Below are positions 1 to 7,813 of a DNA stretch of 64,000 nucleotides, piece by piece. Position numbers and translations under genes: made by a program. The notes under the pieces were generated by a model. The model did not search any database, was not told the origin of the DNA, and worked only from the letters and a program-made list of their open reading frames with translations. Positions within the stretch are counted from its first letter, which is position 1; each line of letters opens with the position of its first letter. This DNA comes from DASPKM01 sp963817075 (GTDB lineage Bacteria > Bacteroidota > Bacteroidia > Chitinophagales > Chitinophagaceae), in assembly GCA_963817075.1 (NCBI GenBank), contig CAWFMT010000007.1:397900-461899 (forward strand). The letters are read 5' to 3'.

Positions 1-1
1 A

Positions 2-280
2 AATCAGACAACAAGTGGTTTTCTTCCTGACGAGAGAAAATGGATGGATAAATTTTTTTCAAATGGATGGATCGATGTATTCAGAAAATTTCATCCAGAG
101 CCACATAGGTATAGCTGGTGGAGTCAGCGGTTTCCCAGTGTAAGGCTGGCAAATAAAGGCTGGCGGATTGATTATATCAATGCCACTGAAGAAATGAAAG
201 GCCAACTAATTAGTGCAGATATATATCACGATGTGAAACATAGTGATCATTGTCCAGTATATGCTGAATTCCGACTTTAA
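2..280 (+). CDS. xth: Exodeoxyribonuclease III, C-terminal part (5' end outside window)
   Basis: The window opens inside this gene; the frame runs in from base 2 without a start and stops at 280. The translated tail contains the arrangement typical of the ExoIII/AP endonuclease C-terminus: SGFLPDER, WMDKFF, a YSWWSQR block, then NKGWRIDY and the closing SDHCPV motif, whose Asp-His pair belongs to the active site of this exonuclease-endonuclease-phosphatase fold. The family removes 3' blocks and incises abasic sites during base-excision repair. Only about the last 92 residues are present. An in-frame Met at 44 is internal, not a start. Family assignment is firm; whether it is Xth or a close paralogue cannot be settled from the tail. 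Confidence 0.9.
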   Translation, partial: NQTTSGFLPDERKWMDKFFSNGWIDVFRKFHPEPHRYSWWSQRFPSVRLANKGWRIDYINATEEMKGQLISADIYHDVKHSDHCPVYAEFRL

Positions 281-291
281 TAAAATTTTCC

Positions 292-331
292 TTCCTTGCG
301 CAACCTCGCGCCCTCGCGTCTTTGCGGTTGA
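292..331. repeat. Half copy of the dispersed AACCGCAAAG-type repeat
   Basis: Directly after the exonuclease stop lies TTGCGCAACCTCGCG followed by GCGTCTTTGCGGTT. This is one arm of the intergenic repeat seen in full at 30,358, 33,863 and 39,600. It also provides the upstream in-frame codons that make the next reading frame look longer than the real gene. Confidence 0.7.
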
Positions 332-354
332 ACTTAGTAAAGAAAATTACTAAC

Positions 355-660
355 ATGATTGTCTACAATATCACAATGAAGCTTGATCTTGGTATTGACG
401 AAGAATGGATCAAATGGCAAACAGAGGAGCATATTCCCGATATAATGTCAACAGGATGCTATGTAGATCACAAATTCTTCAGGCTTATTGATCAGGATGA
501 ATCAGATGGTAATACTTATATCGTTCAATACTTCGCGAACAGTCGGCAAGATCACGAAAATTATATTTCAGAGTTTGGAAACCGATTGAGAGAAAAGGCA
601 AAAGCAAAATGGGGAGAAAGATTTGTTTCTTTTAGAACTTTAATGGAGGTTGTGCACTAA
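355..660 (+). CDS. DUF4286 family protein
   Basis: A 101-residue protein that matches DUF4286 by its start MIVYNITMKLD, the following ..EWIKWQTEEHIPDIM segment and a C-terminal RFVSFRTLMEVV. The family is small, cytoplasmic, widespread in Bacteroidota and of unknown function; its fold is probably a dimeric ferredoxin-like (dimeric alpha/beta barrel) domain. I place the start at the ATG at 355, not the upstream ATG at 322, because the canonical family start is MIVYN and the 11 extra codons are read from the intergenic repeat just before it. It follows the exonuclease gene at 75 bp on the same strand and could be cotranscribed. Confidence 0.8.
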   Translation: MIVYNITMKLDLGIDEEWIKWQTEEHIPDIMSTGCYVDHKFFRLIDQDESDGNTYIVQYFANSRQDHENYISEFGNRLREKAKAKWGERFVSFRTLMEVVH

Positions 661-710
661 GTGTGGATAATAAATTAGATTTTCACTTACCAAAATTTAA
701 TGTAAATTCT

Positions 711-780
711 CCTGAAACCCTTTACTGGTGCGGCTTCCAAAAGCCACTCGCCAAAAACCGCTCCCGGCCTGTGTTTCAGG
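711..780. other. Possible structured element in the gap before hup
   Basis: The 291-bp gap between DUF4286 and hup contains an 8-bp inverted repeat, CCTGAAAC at 711-718 and GTTTCAGG at 773-780. It encloses a second hairpin, GGCTT 732-736 with AAGCC 741-745, and a competing GCGG/CCGC pair (730-733 and 758-761). This could be a folded RNA or a terminator remnant; there is no clear U-tract. No gene is visible in the gap otherwise, apart from the hup promoter. Confidence 0.3.
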
Positions 781-889
781 CGTTAAGGAAAATTTTCTTC
801 TGAAAAAATACTATTTAGCAATTGCCCAAAATGCTTGTCCCACCTGAATTTCAGCGAATCCATCAATTTACAGAAAGCATCAAAAAAAT

Positions 890-919
890 TTTGCTGATTT
901 GAAAAACCCTCTAAATTTG
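890..919 (+). promoter_or_regulatory. Bacteroidota-type promoter of hup
   Basis: TTTG at 890-893, an 18-bp spacer, then TAAATTTG at 912-919, fitting the Bacteroidota sigma consensus TTTG-N19-ish-TAnnTTTG. It lies 33 bp upstream of the hup start codon. Confidence 0.6.
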
Positions 920-951
920 TCGGAGTTAATTTTTTTTAAAAATTTCTTACT

Positions 952-1221
952 ATGAACAAAGCTGAATTGATTTCCAAAATTGCTGATGATGCAGGCATCA
1001 CTAAGACACAAGCTAACACTGCAGTTGATTCTTTTGTTGAAGCTGTCACAAAAACTTTGAAAGGTGGTGGTAAAGTAACCCTGGTGGGATTTGGAACTTT
1101 TTCTGTCTCCAAAAGAGCAGCTCGTAATGGACGCAATCCTCAAACAGGAGCAGTAATCAAGATCAAAGCGAAAAAAGTAGCACGCTTTAAAGCTGGTAAA
1201 GAACTTTCAGCCAAATTGTAA
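952..1221 (+). CDS. hup: HU family DNA-binding protein
   Basis: An 89-residue histone-like protein of exactly the usual HU length. It starts MNKAELISKIADDAG, carries the conserved VTLVGFGTFSV strand, and has the DNA-binding arm signature GRNPQTG around residues 61-67 followed by the basic IKAKKVARFKAGKEL tail. HU dimers bend and wrap DNA and act as the main nucleoid protein. The gene has its own promoter and a strong terminator at 1240-1277, so it is probably monocistronic. The start is unambiguous. Confidence 0.96.
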   Translation: MNKAELISKIADDAGITKTQANTAVDSFVEAVTKTLKGGGKVTLVGFGTFSVSKRAARNGRNPQTGAVIKIKAKKVARFKAGKELSAKL

Positions 1222-1239
1222 TGCTACACAAACGCATTT

Positions 1240-1277
1240 AGCCCTTTTACAGATTGTAGAAGGGCTTTGTTATTTTT
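1240..1277 (+). terminator. Intrinsic terminator of hup
   Basis: AGCCCTT (1240-1246) pairs with AAGGGCT (1260-1266) across a 13-nt loop and is followed by a T-rich run (TTGTTATTTTT) to 1277. It sits 19 bp after the hup stop and separates hup from the bTHX gene. Confidence 0.75.
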
Positions 1278-1313
1278 GCAGAAATTATTTCATCTCATAA
1301 AAAAATACAGATC

Positions 1314-1424
1314 ATGGGTAGAGGAGACAAAAAAACCAAGAAAGGAAAAATTTTTAAAGGATCATTTGGAAAGTCAAGACCTGCAAAGTCGAAGAAAGCT
1401 GCGCCTCCCAAGAAGGAAGGATAG
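1314..1424 (+). CDS. 30S ribosomal protein bTHX
   Basis: A 36-residue, strongly basic protein. It reads MGRGDKKTKKGKIF then KGSFGKSRP and ends in a Lys/Ala/Pro tail. The pattern M-G-K/R-G-D-K-K-T-K/R-K/R-G-K-I-x-x-G-S-F-G-K-x-R-P is diagnostic of bTHX, a small protein in the head of the 30S subunit first known from Thermus and present in many Bacteroidota. Its small size means an automatic ORF caller would easily miss it. It follows the hup terminator by 36 bp. The overlapping longer frame beginning at 1267 is not real, because the bTHX motif lies in the other frame. Confidence 0.88.
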   Translation: MGRGDKKTKKGKIFKGSFGKSRPAKSKKAAPPKKEG

Positions 1425-1535
1425 TCAGTTTGAATTGTTGATTGGTTGAAATGTGGATTGGAATTGAGTTTGTTACCATTCACAACTCACGTCTCACGAT
1501 TCACGACTGTCATTTAGTTCTAACAAGAATTATCA

Positions 1536-2186
1536 TCAAGGTGCCAGGCGTTCAATAATCCATCCTCCATTATCTTCCAACGTATATTGAATGCGGTCAT
1601 GTAGTCTGTTTGGGCGACCTTGCCAGAATTCAATAATTGTGGGTCTTAAACGATAACCGCCCCAGTAATCAGGCCGCTCAATTGATTTCGAATTTTTGTT
1701 TGTGATAAGTTCCTGAACTTTCTCCTCCAGCCATTCACGGGTAGGGATCACCTGGCTTTGTGGAGAAACGATGGCTCCTATCCGGCTTCCTGCTTGACGT
1801 ATGTTGAAATATTCATCACTTTCATTTGATGAGACTTTCTGTATCAACCCTGTTATGCGAACCTGTCTTTCCAATTCTTTCCAGAAGAAAACAATACAGC
1901 CCCTTGGGTTCTCAGACATTTGTTGCGCTTTGAAGCTATTGTAATTGGTGTAGAATACAAACCCTGATGTGTCAAATGCTTTAAGTAGTACAACTCTGGC
2001 TGAAGGCAAGCCGTCACGGGATGCGGTGGCGAGCGTCATTGCATTTGGCTCTATGATGTCACTTTTTAATATTTCGTTCCACCACTTGCTGAATTGTTCA
2101 ACACCATCTGCAGCCACATCCTTTTCTGAGAGTGACTGAAGCATATAGTCTCTGCGAATTCCTGCTATACTTGAATCAGATGGCAT
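1536..2186 (-). CDS. pdxH: Pyridoxamine 5'-phosphate oxidase
   Basis: A 216-residue FMN-dependent oxidase that makes pyridoxal 5'-phosphate (vitamin B6 cofactor) from pyridoxine or pyridoxamine phosphate. Family marks visible: DYMLQSLSEKD near the N-terminus, the FMN-binding stretch SARVVLLKAFDTSGFVFYTN, RQVRITG, SRIGAIVSPQSQVI, and the closing WQGRPNRLHDR with ERLAP at the very end, as in E. coli-type PdxH. Length is normal. It is transcribed against bTHX and is a single gene with the pyrH gene 131 bp upstream on the same strand. Confidence 0.95.
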   Translation of the reverse strand: MPSDSSIAGIRRDYMLQSLSEKDVAADGVEQFSKWWNEILKSDIIEPNAMTLATASRDGLPSARVVLLKAFDTSGFVFYTNYNSFKAQQMSENPRGCIVFFWKELERQVRITGLIQKVSSNESDEYFNIRQAGSRIGAIVSPQSQVIPTREWLEEKVQELITNKNSKSIERPDYWGGYRLRPTIIEFWQGRPNRLHDRIQYTLEDNGGWIIERLAP

Positions 2187-2195
2187 GGTGGAGAA

Positions 2196-2262
2196 GAATT
2201 TGAGTAGTCAGAAGGTAAAGAAGTTTTTGAAAGAATTTGAGTGGTCAGAAGGTAAAGAAGTT
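2196..2262. repeat. Short tandem direct repeat upstream of pdxH
   Basis: Two 30-bp copies (2196-2225 and 2233-2262) of a GAATTTGAGTRGTCAGAAGG unit followed by TAAAGAAGTT differ at a single base. They sit between pdxH and pyrH in the pdxH upstream region. No function is evident. Confidence 0.6.
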
Positions 2263-2317
2263 ATAGAATATGCATTATGAATCTTCCTTCCAACCTCTGA
2301 CTTCTGCCTTCGTCTCC

Positions 2318-3031
2318 TCATCCCGTCACCAGCGTCCCAACTCTTTCTCCGGATACCACTCTGATGAGATTATCAGGTTTATTCATATCAAACACTACAA
2401 TCGGAAGGTTATTCTCCATGCATAGTGTGAATGCGGTCATGTCCATCACGCGAAGATTCTTTGAAATGCATTCCTGGAAAGTCATTGATTCATACTTTGT
2501 AGCAGTAGGATCCTTTTCAGGATCGGAAGAATAAATTCCATCAACCCTGGTTCCTTTTAGAATTACATCAGCCTTTATCTCAATTGCGCGGAGTGAGCCG
2601 GCAGTATCAGTTGTGAAATACGGATTTCCAGTGCCGGCGCCAAAAATCACTACTCGCCCTTTCTCAAGGTGCCGGATTGCTCTCCTCCGAATATATGGTT
2701 CGGCTATCTGCTCCATTTTGATTGCACTCTGCAACCTTGTATACACACCCATTTTTTCAAGTCCGGCCTGAAGTGCCATTCCATTTATCACTGTTGCAAG
2801 CATACCCATATAATCTCCATGAGCTCTCTCAATTCCGGTTTCGGCTTCATTCATTCCTCTGTAAATGTTTCCGCCTCCGATCACAATTGCCACCTGAACG
2901 CCTAATTCGACAATTGACTTGATATCTGCAGCATATTGAGAAATAACAGTCGAATCCAATCCGAAACTATTATCGCCCATCAATGATTCGCCTGAAAGCT
3001 TGAGTAGAATACGTTTGTACCTGGGAAGCAT
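2318..3031 (-). CDS. pyrH: UMP kinase
   Basis: A 237-residue member of the amino-acid-kinase fold that phosphorylates UMP to UDP in pyrimidine nucleotide synthesis. The sequence shows KLSGESLMG at residues 11-19, IVIGGGNIYRG, the nucleotide-binding FGAGTGNPYFTTDTA stretch, KGTRVDGIYSSDPEKDP, and the C-terminal ERVGT motif. Length is normal. In many Bacteroidota it lies beside tsf; here it follows tsf on the same strand, but a terminator (3179-3207) lies between, so it probably has its own promoter in the 147-bp gap. Confidence 0.96.
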   Translation of the reverse strand: MLPRYKRILLKLSGESLMGDNSFGLDSTVISQYAADIKSIVELGVQVAIVIGGGNIYRGMNEAETGIERAHGDYMGMLATVINGMALQAGLEKMGVYTRLQSAIKMEQIAEPYIRRRAIRHLEKGRVVIFGAGTGNPYFTTDTAGSLRAIEIKADVILKGTRVDGIYSSDPEKDPTATKYESMTFQECISKNLRVMDMTAFTLCMENNLPIVVFDMNKPDNLIRVVSGERVGTLVTG

Positions 3032-3088
3032 GGAAAAAAAGAAGATTTAATTTTTTGTACGAACTATTTCTGAATCCTATGTGACAAC

Positions 3089-3139
3089 GAACCACCCTTA
3101 AACTCTTTACTTCGAAATCTCACTAACTATCGGTGGTTC
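3089..3139 (-). promoter_or_regulatory. Inverted repeat in the pyrH 5' leader
   Basis: GAACCACC (3089-3096) and GGTGGTTC (3132-3139) are perfect inverted arms 35 bp apart, lying 58-108 bp upstream of the pyrH start. The element could form a leader hairpin in the pyrH transcript. I know of no named riboswitch that matches it. Confidence 0.35.
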
Positions 3140-3178
3140 TGTTCCGTGCAAAGAAAGCATATTTTGATCCACCTTGTC

Positions 3179-3207
3179 AAAAAAAATCCCGAACCTAAGT
3201 TCGGGAT
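3179..3207 (-). terminator. Intrinsic terminator of the rplM-rpsI-rpsB-tsf operon
   Basis: ATCCCGAAC (3186-3194) pairs perfectly with GTTCGGGAT (3199-3207) over a 4-nt loop. On the minus strand it is followed by eight U residues, from the A-run at 3179-3186. It begins 8 bp past the tsf stop. Confidence 0.9.
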
Positions 3208-3215
3208 CGTATTTT

Positions 3216-4055
3216 TTATCCAAGGGCGACTCTCTTGAATTCTACAACTTTTAATTGGGGATCAACTGTTTTCAAATGTTCAGAAACAGTTTTACTTCCA
3301 TCTTTCACAAAAGCTTGAGCGGTCAACGTACTTTCTTTATAGAAAGCGTTCAATTTACCGGCAGCAATTTTTTCAAGCATCTCAGGAGCCTTGCCTGCCA
3401 TTTTCGGATCGTTCTTTAATTGATCAAGCGCAATATCTTTTTCTCTTGCAATTACATCAGCTGGAACTGATTCAGCATCCACTGCAACAGGATTCATCGC
3501 TGCGATCTGCATTGCAAGATCTTTTCCGGCTTCAGCTGCTTCCTTATTCAAACCAACCAACACACCCATCCGGTACGCTCCATGAATATAAGAAGCCACG
3601 AACGGAGCTTCCACTCTTTCAAATCTGCTGATACCAATCTTTTCTCCAATTGATGCTAGTTTATCATTGATCAGATCAGAAACCTTTGCACCATTGATTG
3701 ATAAATTATTCAATTCATCAACTGATTTCACATTATTAGAAATGGCTGCATCCGCAATGCTTTGAGCAAAAGCAACGAAGTCGGAATTTTTACTCACGAA
3801 ATCTGTTTCTGCACTTACAGTCACAATTATGCCTGTTTTATTATCGGATGTTGTTTTAGCAATAACAACACCTTCTTTCGCTTCGCGATCACTTCTCTTT
3901 GCTGCAACTTTCTGTCCTTGCTTGCGCAACCAATCGATGGCTGCTTCAAAGTCGCCATTTGTTTCCGTTAAAGCCTTCCGACAATCCATCATCCCCGCCC
4001 CTGTCATTTGACGAAGCTTATTGATGTCCTGGGCTGATATAGTTGTTGTTGACAT
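3216..4055 (-). CDS. tsf: Translation elongation factor Ts
   Basis: A 279-residue nucleotide-exchange factor that regenerates EF-Tu-GTP. The N-terminal UBA-like region carries the conserved INKLRQMTGAGMMDCRKAL and an AIDWLRKQG segment; the core includes SAETDFVSKN, the Asp-Phe pair that contacts EF-Tu. Full length for the family. It is the last gene of the ribosomal operon rplM-rpsI-rpsB-tsf on the minus strand, 119 bp after rpsB, and is closed by a strong terminator. Confidence 0.97.
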   Translation of the reverse strand: MSTTTISAQDINKLRQMTGAGMMDCRKALTETNGDFEAAIDWLRKQGQKVAAKRSDREAKEGVVIAKTTSDNKTGIIVTVSAETDFVSKNSDFVAFAQSIADAAISNNVKSVDELNNLSINGAKVSDLINDKLASIGEKIGISRFERVEAPFVASYIHGAYRMGVLVGLNKEAAEAGKDLAMQIAAMNPVAVDAESVPADVIAREKDIALDQLKNDPKMAGKAPEMLEKIAAGKLNAFYKESTLTAQAFVKDGSKTVSEHLKTVDPQLKVVEFKRVALG

Positions 4056-4174
4056 TCCTTAGAATTTTGAAATTTTGAAATTGGGAAATTTTGAAATTTC
4101 CCAGTGATTAAGTTGAATAGGCATGAAAAGAAGAACAAATTAACCGTTCAACAATTCAACTATTCAACATCGAA

Positions 4175-5059
4175 CTATCTCGCACTGGTGCGCTTCGGGC
4201 TGCTTGGCACCCTGCGCTTAGGCTGCTGACCTGGTCCGCTAGGAGTACGACCCCTGTTGCCACGTCCGCGTCCACCTTCCTGTTCTGCTTCAGCCTGAAG
4301 TCGTGCTGCCTTCTTTTCATTTTCATCCGAACCAGCCGATTCATCTACTTCTTCATCTTTTGATGCCTGGCGTTCTGCCAAACCTTCTGCAATTGCAGCT
4401 GTGATATATTGTAAAAGGATGGCTATTGATTTAGTAGCATCATCATTTGCAGGGATTGCAAAATCAACCTTGTTCGGATCGCAGTTTGTATCAACTATCC
4501 CGAAAGTTGTAACCCCAAGGCGTTTTGCTTCAGCCAAAGCAATATGCTCATGTCCAATGTCAATGATAAATAAAGCAGCAGGAACACGGCCCAATTGTGA
4601 AATACCGCCCAATACCTTATCCATCTTATCACGATCGCGTTGCAAAGTGAGGCGTTCTTTCTTGGTCAAACTATCCGCACTTCCATCATTCAGCATCTTA
4701 TCAATGCTCTGCATTTTCTTTACACTCTTCCTAACTGTATTGAAATTCGTGAGCATACCACCAAGCCAACGTTCTGTTACGAACGGCATGCTTACTCTTT
4801 TGGCGCATTCAGTTACTATTTCCTTTGCTTGCTTCTTTGTTCCTACGAACATGATCTTCTTACCGCTCCTGGCTATCTGTTTCAAAACAGCGGCTGTTTC
4901 CTGCAGGCACTCAGTAGTTCTATTGAGATCGATGATATGAATTCCCTTTTTCTCAGCAAAAATGTATGGCAACATCTTGGGATTCCACTTCTTCTTTAGG
5001 TGACCGAAATGAACACCAGCCTCAAGTAACTGTTGCTGCAAGGATGTATTTTGTTCCAT
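4175..5059 (-). CDS. rpsB: 30S ribosomal protein S2
   Basis: A 294-residue S2 protein. After the start comes the family opening LLEAGVHFGHLKKKWNPKM, then IHIIDLNRT, VGTKKQAKE, RWLGGMLTNF and PAALFIIDIGHEHIA. I use the ATG at 5059 (MEQNTSLQQQLLEAG); the frame opens earlier at 5104, but those 15 codons are not part of S2 and fall in the gap to rpsI. The protein carries a long low-complexity, basic C-terminal tail rich in Arg, Gly, Pro and Glu beyond about residue 235, a common but poorly conserved extension in Bacteroidota. Confidence 0.95.
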   Translation of the reverse strand: MEQNTSLQQQLLEAGVHFGHLKKKWNPKMLPYIFAEKKGIHIIDLNRTTECLQETAAVLKQIARSGKKIMFVGTKKQAKEIVTECAKRVSMPFVTERWLGGMLTNFNTVRKSVKKMQSIDKMLNDGSADSLTKKERLTLQRDRDKMDKVLGGISQLGRVPAALFIIDIGHEHIALAEAKRLGVTTFGIVDTNCDPNKVDFAIPANDDATKSIAILLQYITAAIAEGLAERQASKDEEVDESAGSDENEKKAARLQAEAEQEGGRGRGNRGRTPSGPGQQPKRRVPSSPKRTSAR

Positions 5060-5125
5060 TTTGAAATATTGATTGAAATGATTTGATATTGATTCAGAAT
5101 ACAAGGGTGCTCCGGCAGAAAGCGA

Positions 5126-5515
5126 TTAACGCTTACTGAACTGGAAGCTCTTTCTTGCTTTTTTCTTACCAAATTTCTTGCGCTCCACAGAACGCGGATC
5201 CCTTTTCAGCAATCCTGCAGCCTTCAATGCCGGACGAAATTCAGCATTGAGCTGAATCAAGGCACGGGCAATGCCCAGTTTGGCAGATTCTGCCTGGCCT
5301 TTCAATCCACCCCCGGTAGCATTGATTTTTACATCAAACTTATCCAGAGCCTGGATGGTTTTCATCGGCATTTCCACCTGATTTTGGAGGTACACCAGGG
5401 TGAAATATTTTTTATATTCTTTGTCATTTACAATGATCTTGCCGTCCCCTTTTGAGAGAAAGATTCGTGTTACCGCTTCTTTTCGGCGACCAACTGCAGT
5501 TTTCTGTTTTTCCAT
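5126..5515 (-). CDS. rpsI: 30S ribosomal protein S9
   Basis: A 129-residue S9, normal length. It opens KTAVGRRKEAVTRIF, contains the conserved TGGGLKGQAESAKLGIARAL region and ends in the basic tail KKARKSFQFSKR whose last residues reach the ribosomal P site. It follows rplM by 37 bp and precedes rpsB by 66 bp in the same operon. Confidence 0.97.
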   Translation of the reverse strand: MEKQKTAVGRRKEAVTRIFLSKGDGKIIVNDKEYKKYFTLVYLQNQVEMPMKTIQALDKFDVKINATGGGLKGQAESAKLGIARALIQLNAEFRPALKAAGLLKRDPRSVERKKFGKKKARKSFQFSKR

Positions 5516-5552
5516 TATTATTTATTTGGAATGATTTAGAAATTGAAACAGG

Positions 5553-5996
5553 TTAGAATTTAAGCTCCGCAGGCTTCTGCGCAGTATGAGGATGCTCCGT
5601 TCCAGCGTAAACAAATAATTTCTTATACATCTTTCGTCCAAGACGATTCTTTGGTAGCATTCCTTTTACTGCTCTTTCAATAACAGCATCAGGCCGGCGC
5701 TTAAGCAAATCCCTTGCTATTTCAGGTTTCTGCCCACCAGGATATCCTGAATATGTCAGGTATTCCTTGTCGTCCAATTTATTTCCAGTGAATACAACTT
5801 TGTCGGCATTGAGGACAATCACAAAGTCTCCGCAATCCACATGGGGCGTATAGTATGCCTTTGTCTTGCCGCGCAATACAGCGGCAATCTTGGCACACAT
5901 GCGTCCCACGGTTTGATTGGTACCGTCAACAACATACCAGTTGCGTTTAACGGTAGCCGCATTTGCATGTTTAGTAATGAAATGTAATTTGCTCAT
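5553..5996 (-). CDS. rplM: 50S ribosomal protein L13
   Basis: A 147-residue L13, first gene of the rplM-rpsI-rpsB-tsf operon. Recognised by WYVVDGTNQTVGRMCAKIA, the YTPHVDCGDFVIVLNADK block and AVKGMLPKNRLGRKMYKKL. The gene starts 57 bp downstream of a good Bacteroidota promoter (6053-6084, minus strand), which likely drives all four genes. Confidence 0.97.
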   Translation of the reverse strand: MSKLHFITKHANAATVKRNWYVVDGTNQTVGRMCAKIAAVLRGKTKAYYTPHVDCGDFVIVLNADKVVFTGNKLDDKEYLTYSGYPGGQKPEIARDLLKRRPDAVIERAVKGMLPKNRLGRKMYKKLFVYAGTEHPHTAQKPAELKF

Positions 5997-6052
5997 TTGT
6001 TTATTTGATTTTTTTAAACACCGCCATCCCGGTGATAAAAATTAATGGAGCG

Positions 6053-6084
6053 CAAAGGTAGGGGGAACGATATCTTCCTTCCAA
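6053..6084 (-). promoter_or_regulatory. Promoter of the rplM operon
   Basis: On the minus strand TTG (6082-6084), a 21-bp spacer and TACCTTTG (6053-6060) match the Bacteroidota TTG/TTTG-N19-21-TAnnTTTG promoter. The start codon of rplM lies 57 bp downstream. Confidence 0.65.
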
Positions 6085-6234
6085 GAAAAACGGGAAGTTT
6101 TTTTACAAGCAGCCCTATAACTCGCTGATAATTAATCAAAATTTTGCCCAACTTAAAGCATCATCACGAATATTCCATCATTTACCGAGTTAATTTGAAC
6201 CTGAATCTTTTATTTTAGCGCCAAAATTTCTACG

Positions 6235-6837
6235 ATGGCTGTTCAACCTTTGGGTCGAAACAAATTTGGAGACCCCGCAAATTCCGGAAACCTGATGCCT
6301 CTCTCCGATGCTCACCAGCTATTAAATGAATGGGTCCCAAATGATCGTTTGAGATTACATATGAAACAGGTGGCAGCTGTTATGAAAGCATGGGCCCTGG
6401 AAAAAGAGAATGCGGATTCCGAGACAGCATCAAAATGGGAATTGGCTGGACTGCTTCACGATGCTGATTGGGAACAGCATCCTTCAGAACATTGCAGGAT
6501 AATAATAGAGGAATTAGAAAAAAGACAGATCGATCCCGAAATAATTCAATGCATTGCTTCACACGGTCCAAGGCATTTCGGAGTTGAACCAGAATCAAAA
6601 ATGGATAAGATGATCTATGCCTTTGATGAATTGTCAGGATTTGTACACGCATCTGCACTAATAAGACCTACAAAATATGAAGGCATGGATGCCAAGAGCG
6701 TTTTAAAAAAATTAAAGACTCCGGCTTTCGCAGCACAGGTTAGCAGAGATGATATTAACGATGCCTTATCAAGAATTGATCAGCCAATTGAAATACTGAT
6801 TGACTTCATTATTGACAAACAAAAAGATATTACCTGA
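6235..6837 (+). CDS. HD-domain phosphohydrolase-like protein
   Basis: A 200-residue cytoplasmic protein with an HD-type metal site: His near RLRLHMKQV, the paired His-Asp in LAGLLHDADWEQ, and a later CIASHG. The family includes many uncharacterised nucleotide phosphohydrolases, and Bacteroidota proteins of this size are often annotated as HDIG-domain hydrolases. The first about 20 residues (MAVQPLGRNKFGDPAN) look non-domain, so translation could start at the Met at 6295 (MPLSDAHQLL). It runs divergently from rplM across a 238-bp gap. The substrate cannot be told. Confidence 0.7.
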   Translation: MAVQPLGRNKFGDPANSGNLMPLSDAHQLLNEWVPNDRLRLHMKQVAAVMKAWALEKENADSETASKWELAGLLHDADWEQHPSEHCRIIIEELEKRQIDPEIIQCIASHGPRHFGVEPESKMDKMIYAFDELSGFVHASALIRPTKYEGMDAKSVLKKLKTPAFAAQVSRDDINDALSRIDQPIEILIDFIIDKQKDIT

Positions 6838-6857
6838 TCTCTAACAATAATAGCTGG

Positions 6858-6865
6858 TACTTTTG
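6858..6865 (+). promoter_or_regulatory. Possible -7 promoter element
   Basis: TACTTTTG fits TAnnTTTG and ends 5 bp before the ATG at 6871, which would give a nearly leaderless mRNA. No clear -33 element is visible, so this is tentative. Confidence 0.35.
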
Positions 6866-6870
6866 TCACT

Positions 6871-7812
6871 ATGAAAAGATTGGTAGTTGTTATTCTGATT
6901 CTGCTGGTTTTATTGATCTCGTACATCTACATTTCAATTCCTTCGAATATCCGGGTTGAAGCAAGGACTATCACCAAAGTGAATTCCCAGGCAAGTTTCA
7001 GGGTCATGTATATGGAAGAAAATTGGAGAAAATGGTGGCCGGCTGATTCATCCGATCCAAAAATTCAACGAAGCTTTAAATATAATGGATCGGTTTACAC
7101 TCTCACCGAGGTTCAATACAATTCTTTTAAGCTGAATATTTTCAACGGAAAAGATACTATCCCTTCTGTTATTTCCATTATCCCAATCAATTATGATTCT
7201 ACTCAACTTAAGTGGGAAGCTGTTACTTCAAGTAACTGGAATCCTGTTCAACGATGGATGAATCAACGCTACTCAAAATCATTGAAGGGAGATCTGGAAT
7301 ATCTGGTTTCCCAACTTCATAACTTTCTTAATAAAGAAAAGAATATTTATGGAGTGAATATTCTGCGGGTAATTGTTACGGATACTCTTCTTATCTCAAT
7401 TAAGAAAAAATTCTCCTCCTATCCGGGTGTTGCAGAGGTAGACAGCCTGATTCATACACTAAAGGATTACATAGAAAAACATGGGGCTTCACAAATAGGC
7501 TATCCCATGCTACACGTGGATATGTTTGGCCCGGATTATTACCAGGCGATGGTGGCAATTGCAACAGACAAGAATCTACCAAACGATGGAAAAATAGAAT
7601 TCAGGAGAATGATACCAGGATATATGCTTGCAGCAGAAGTTAAAGGTGGTCCTCAGGTTGTCAAGAATGCACTAGTGCAATTACAATATTTCATTGATGA
7701 TTATCATAGATCATCTCCAGCAATCCCCTACGAGTTAATGGTTACTGATAGATCCCTGGAAACCGACACCACAAAATGGATCACCAGGATCTATTATCCT
7801 ATCATAAGATAA
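6871..7812 (+). CDS. SRPBCC / GyrI-like domain protein, membrane-anchored
   Basis: A 313-residue protein with a single N-terminal hydrophobic segment at about residues 3-24, so anchored in or exported across the inner membrane. Residues about 30-150 look like a START/SRPBCC ligand-binding fold (VEARTITKVNSQASFRVMYMEENWRKWWP). The second half, with MLHVDMFGPDYYQAMVAIA, GKIEFRRMIPGYMLAAEVKGG and a terminal ITRIYYPI, resembles the GyrI-like/AraC-effector-binding small-molecule fold. This domain pair is frequent in Bacteroidota, and its ligand is unknown. It ends one base before the stop of the convergent gene at 7814. Confidence 0.55.
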   Translation: MKRLVVVILILLVLLISYIYISIPSNIRVEARTITKVNSQASFRVMYMEENWRKWWPADSSDPKIQRSFKYNGSVYTLTEVQYNSFKLNIFNGKDTIPSVISIIPINYDSTQLKWEAVTSSNWNPVQRWMNQRYSKSLKGDLEYLVSQLHNFLNKEKNIYGVNILRVIVTDTLLISIKKKFSSYPGVAEVDSLIHTLKDYIEKHGASQIGYPMLHVDMFGPDYYQAMVAIATDKNLPNDGKIEFRRMIPGYMLAAEVKGGPQVVKNALVQLQYFIDDYHRSSPAIPYELMVTDRSLETDTTKWITRIYYPIIR

Positions 7813-7813
7813 T

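Noticed and set aside
1267..1449. 60-codon frame covering the bTHX gene
   Set aside because: The bTHX protein lies in a different frame of the same bases and explains the region.
4401..4940. Open frame of 179 codons on the plus strand
   Set aside because: Fully antisense to rpsB, a certain gene.
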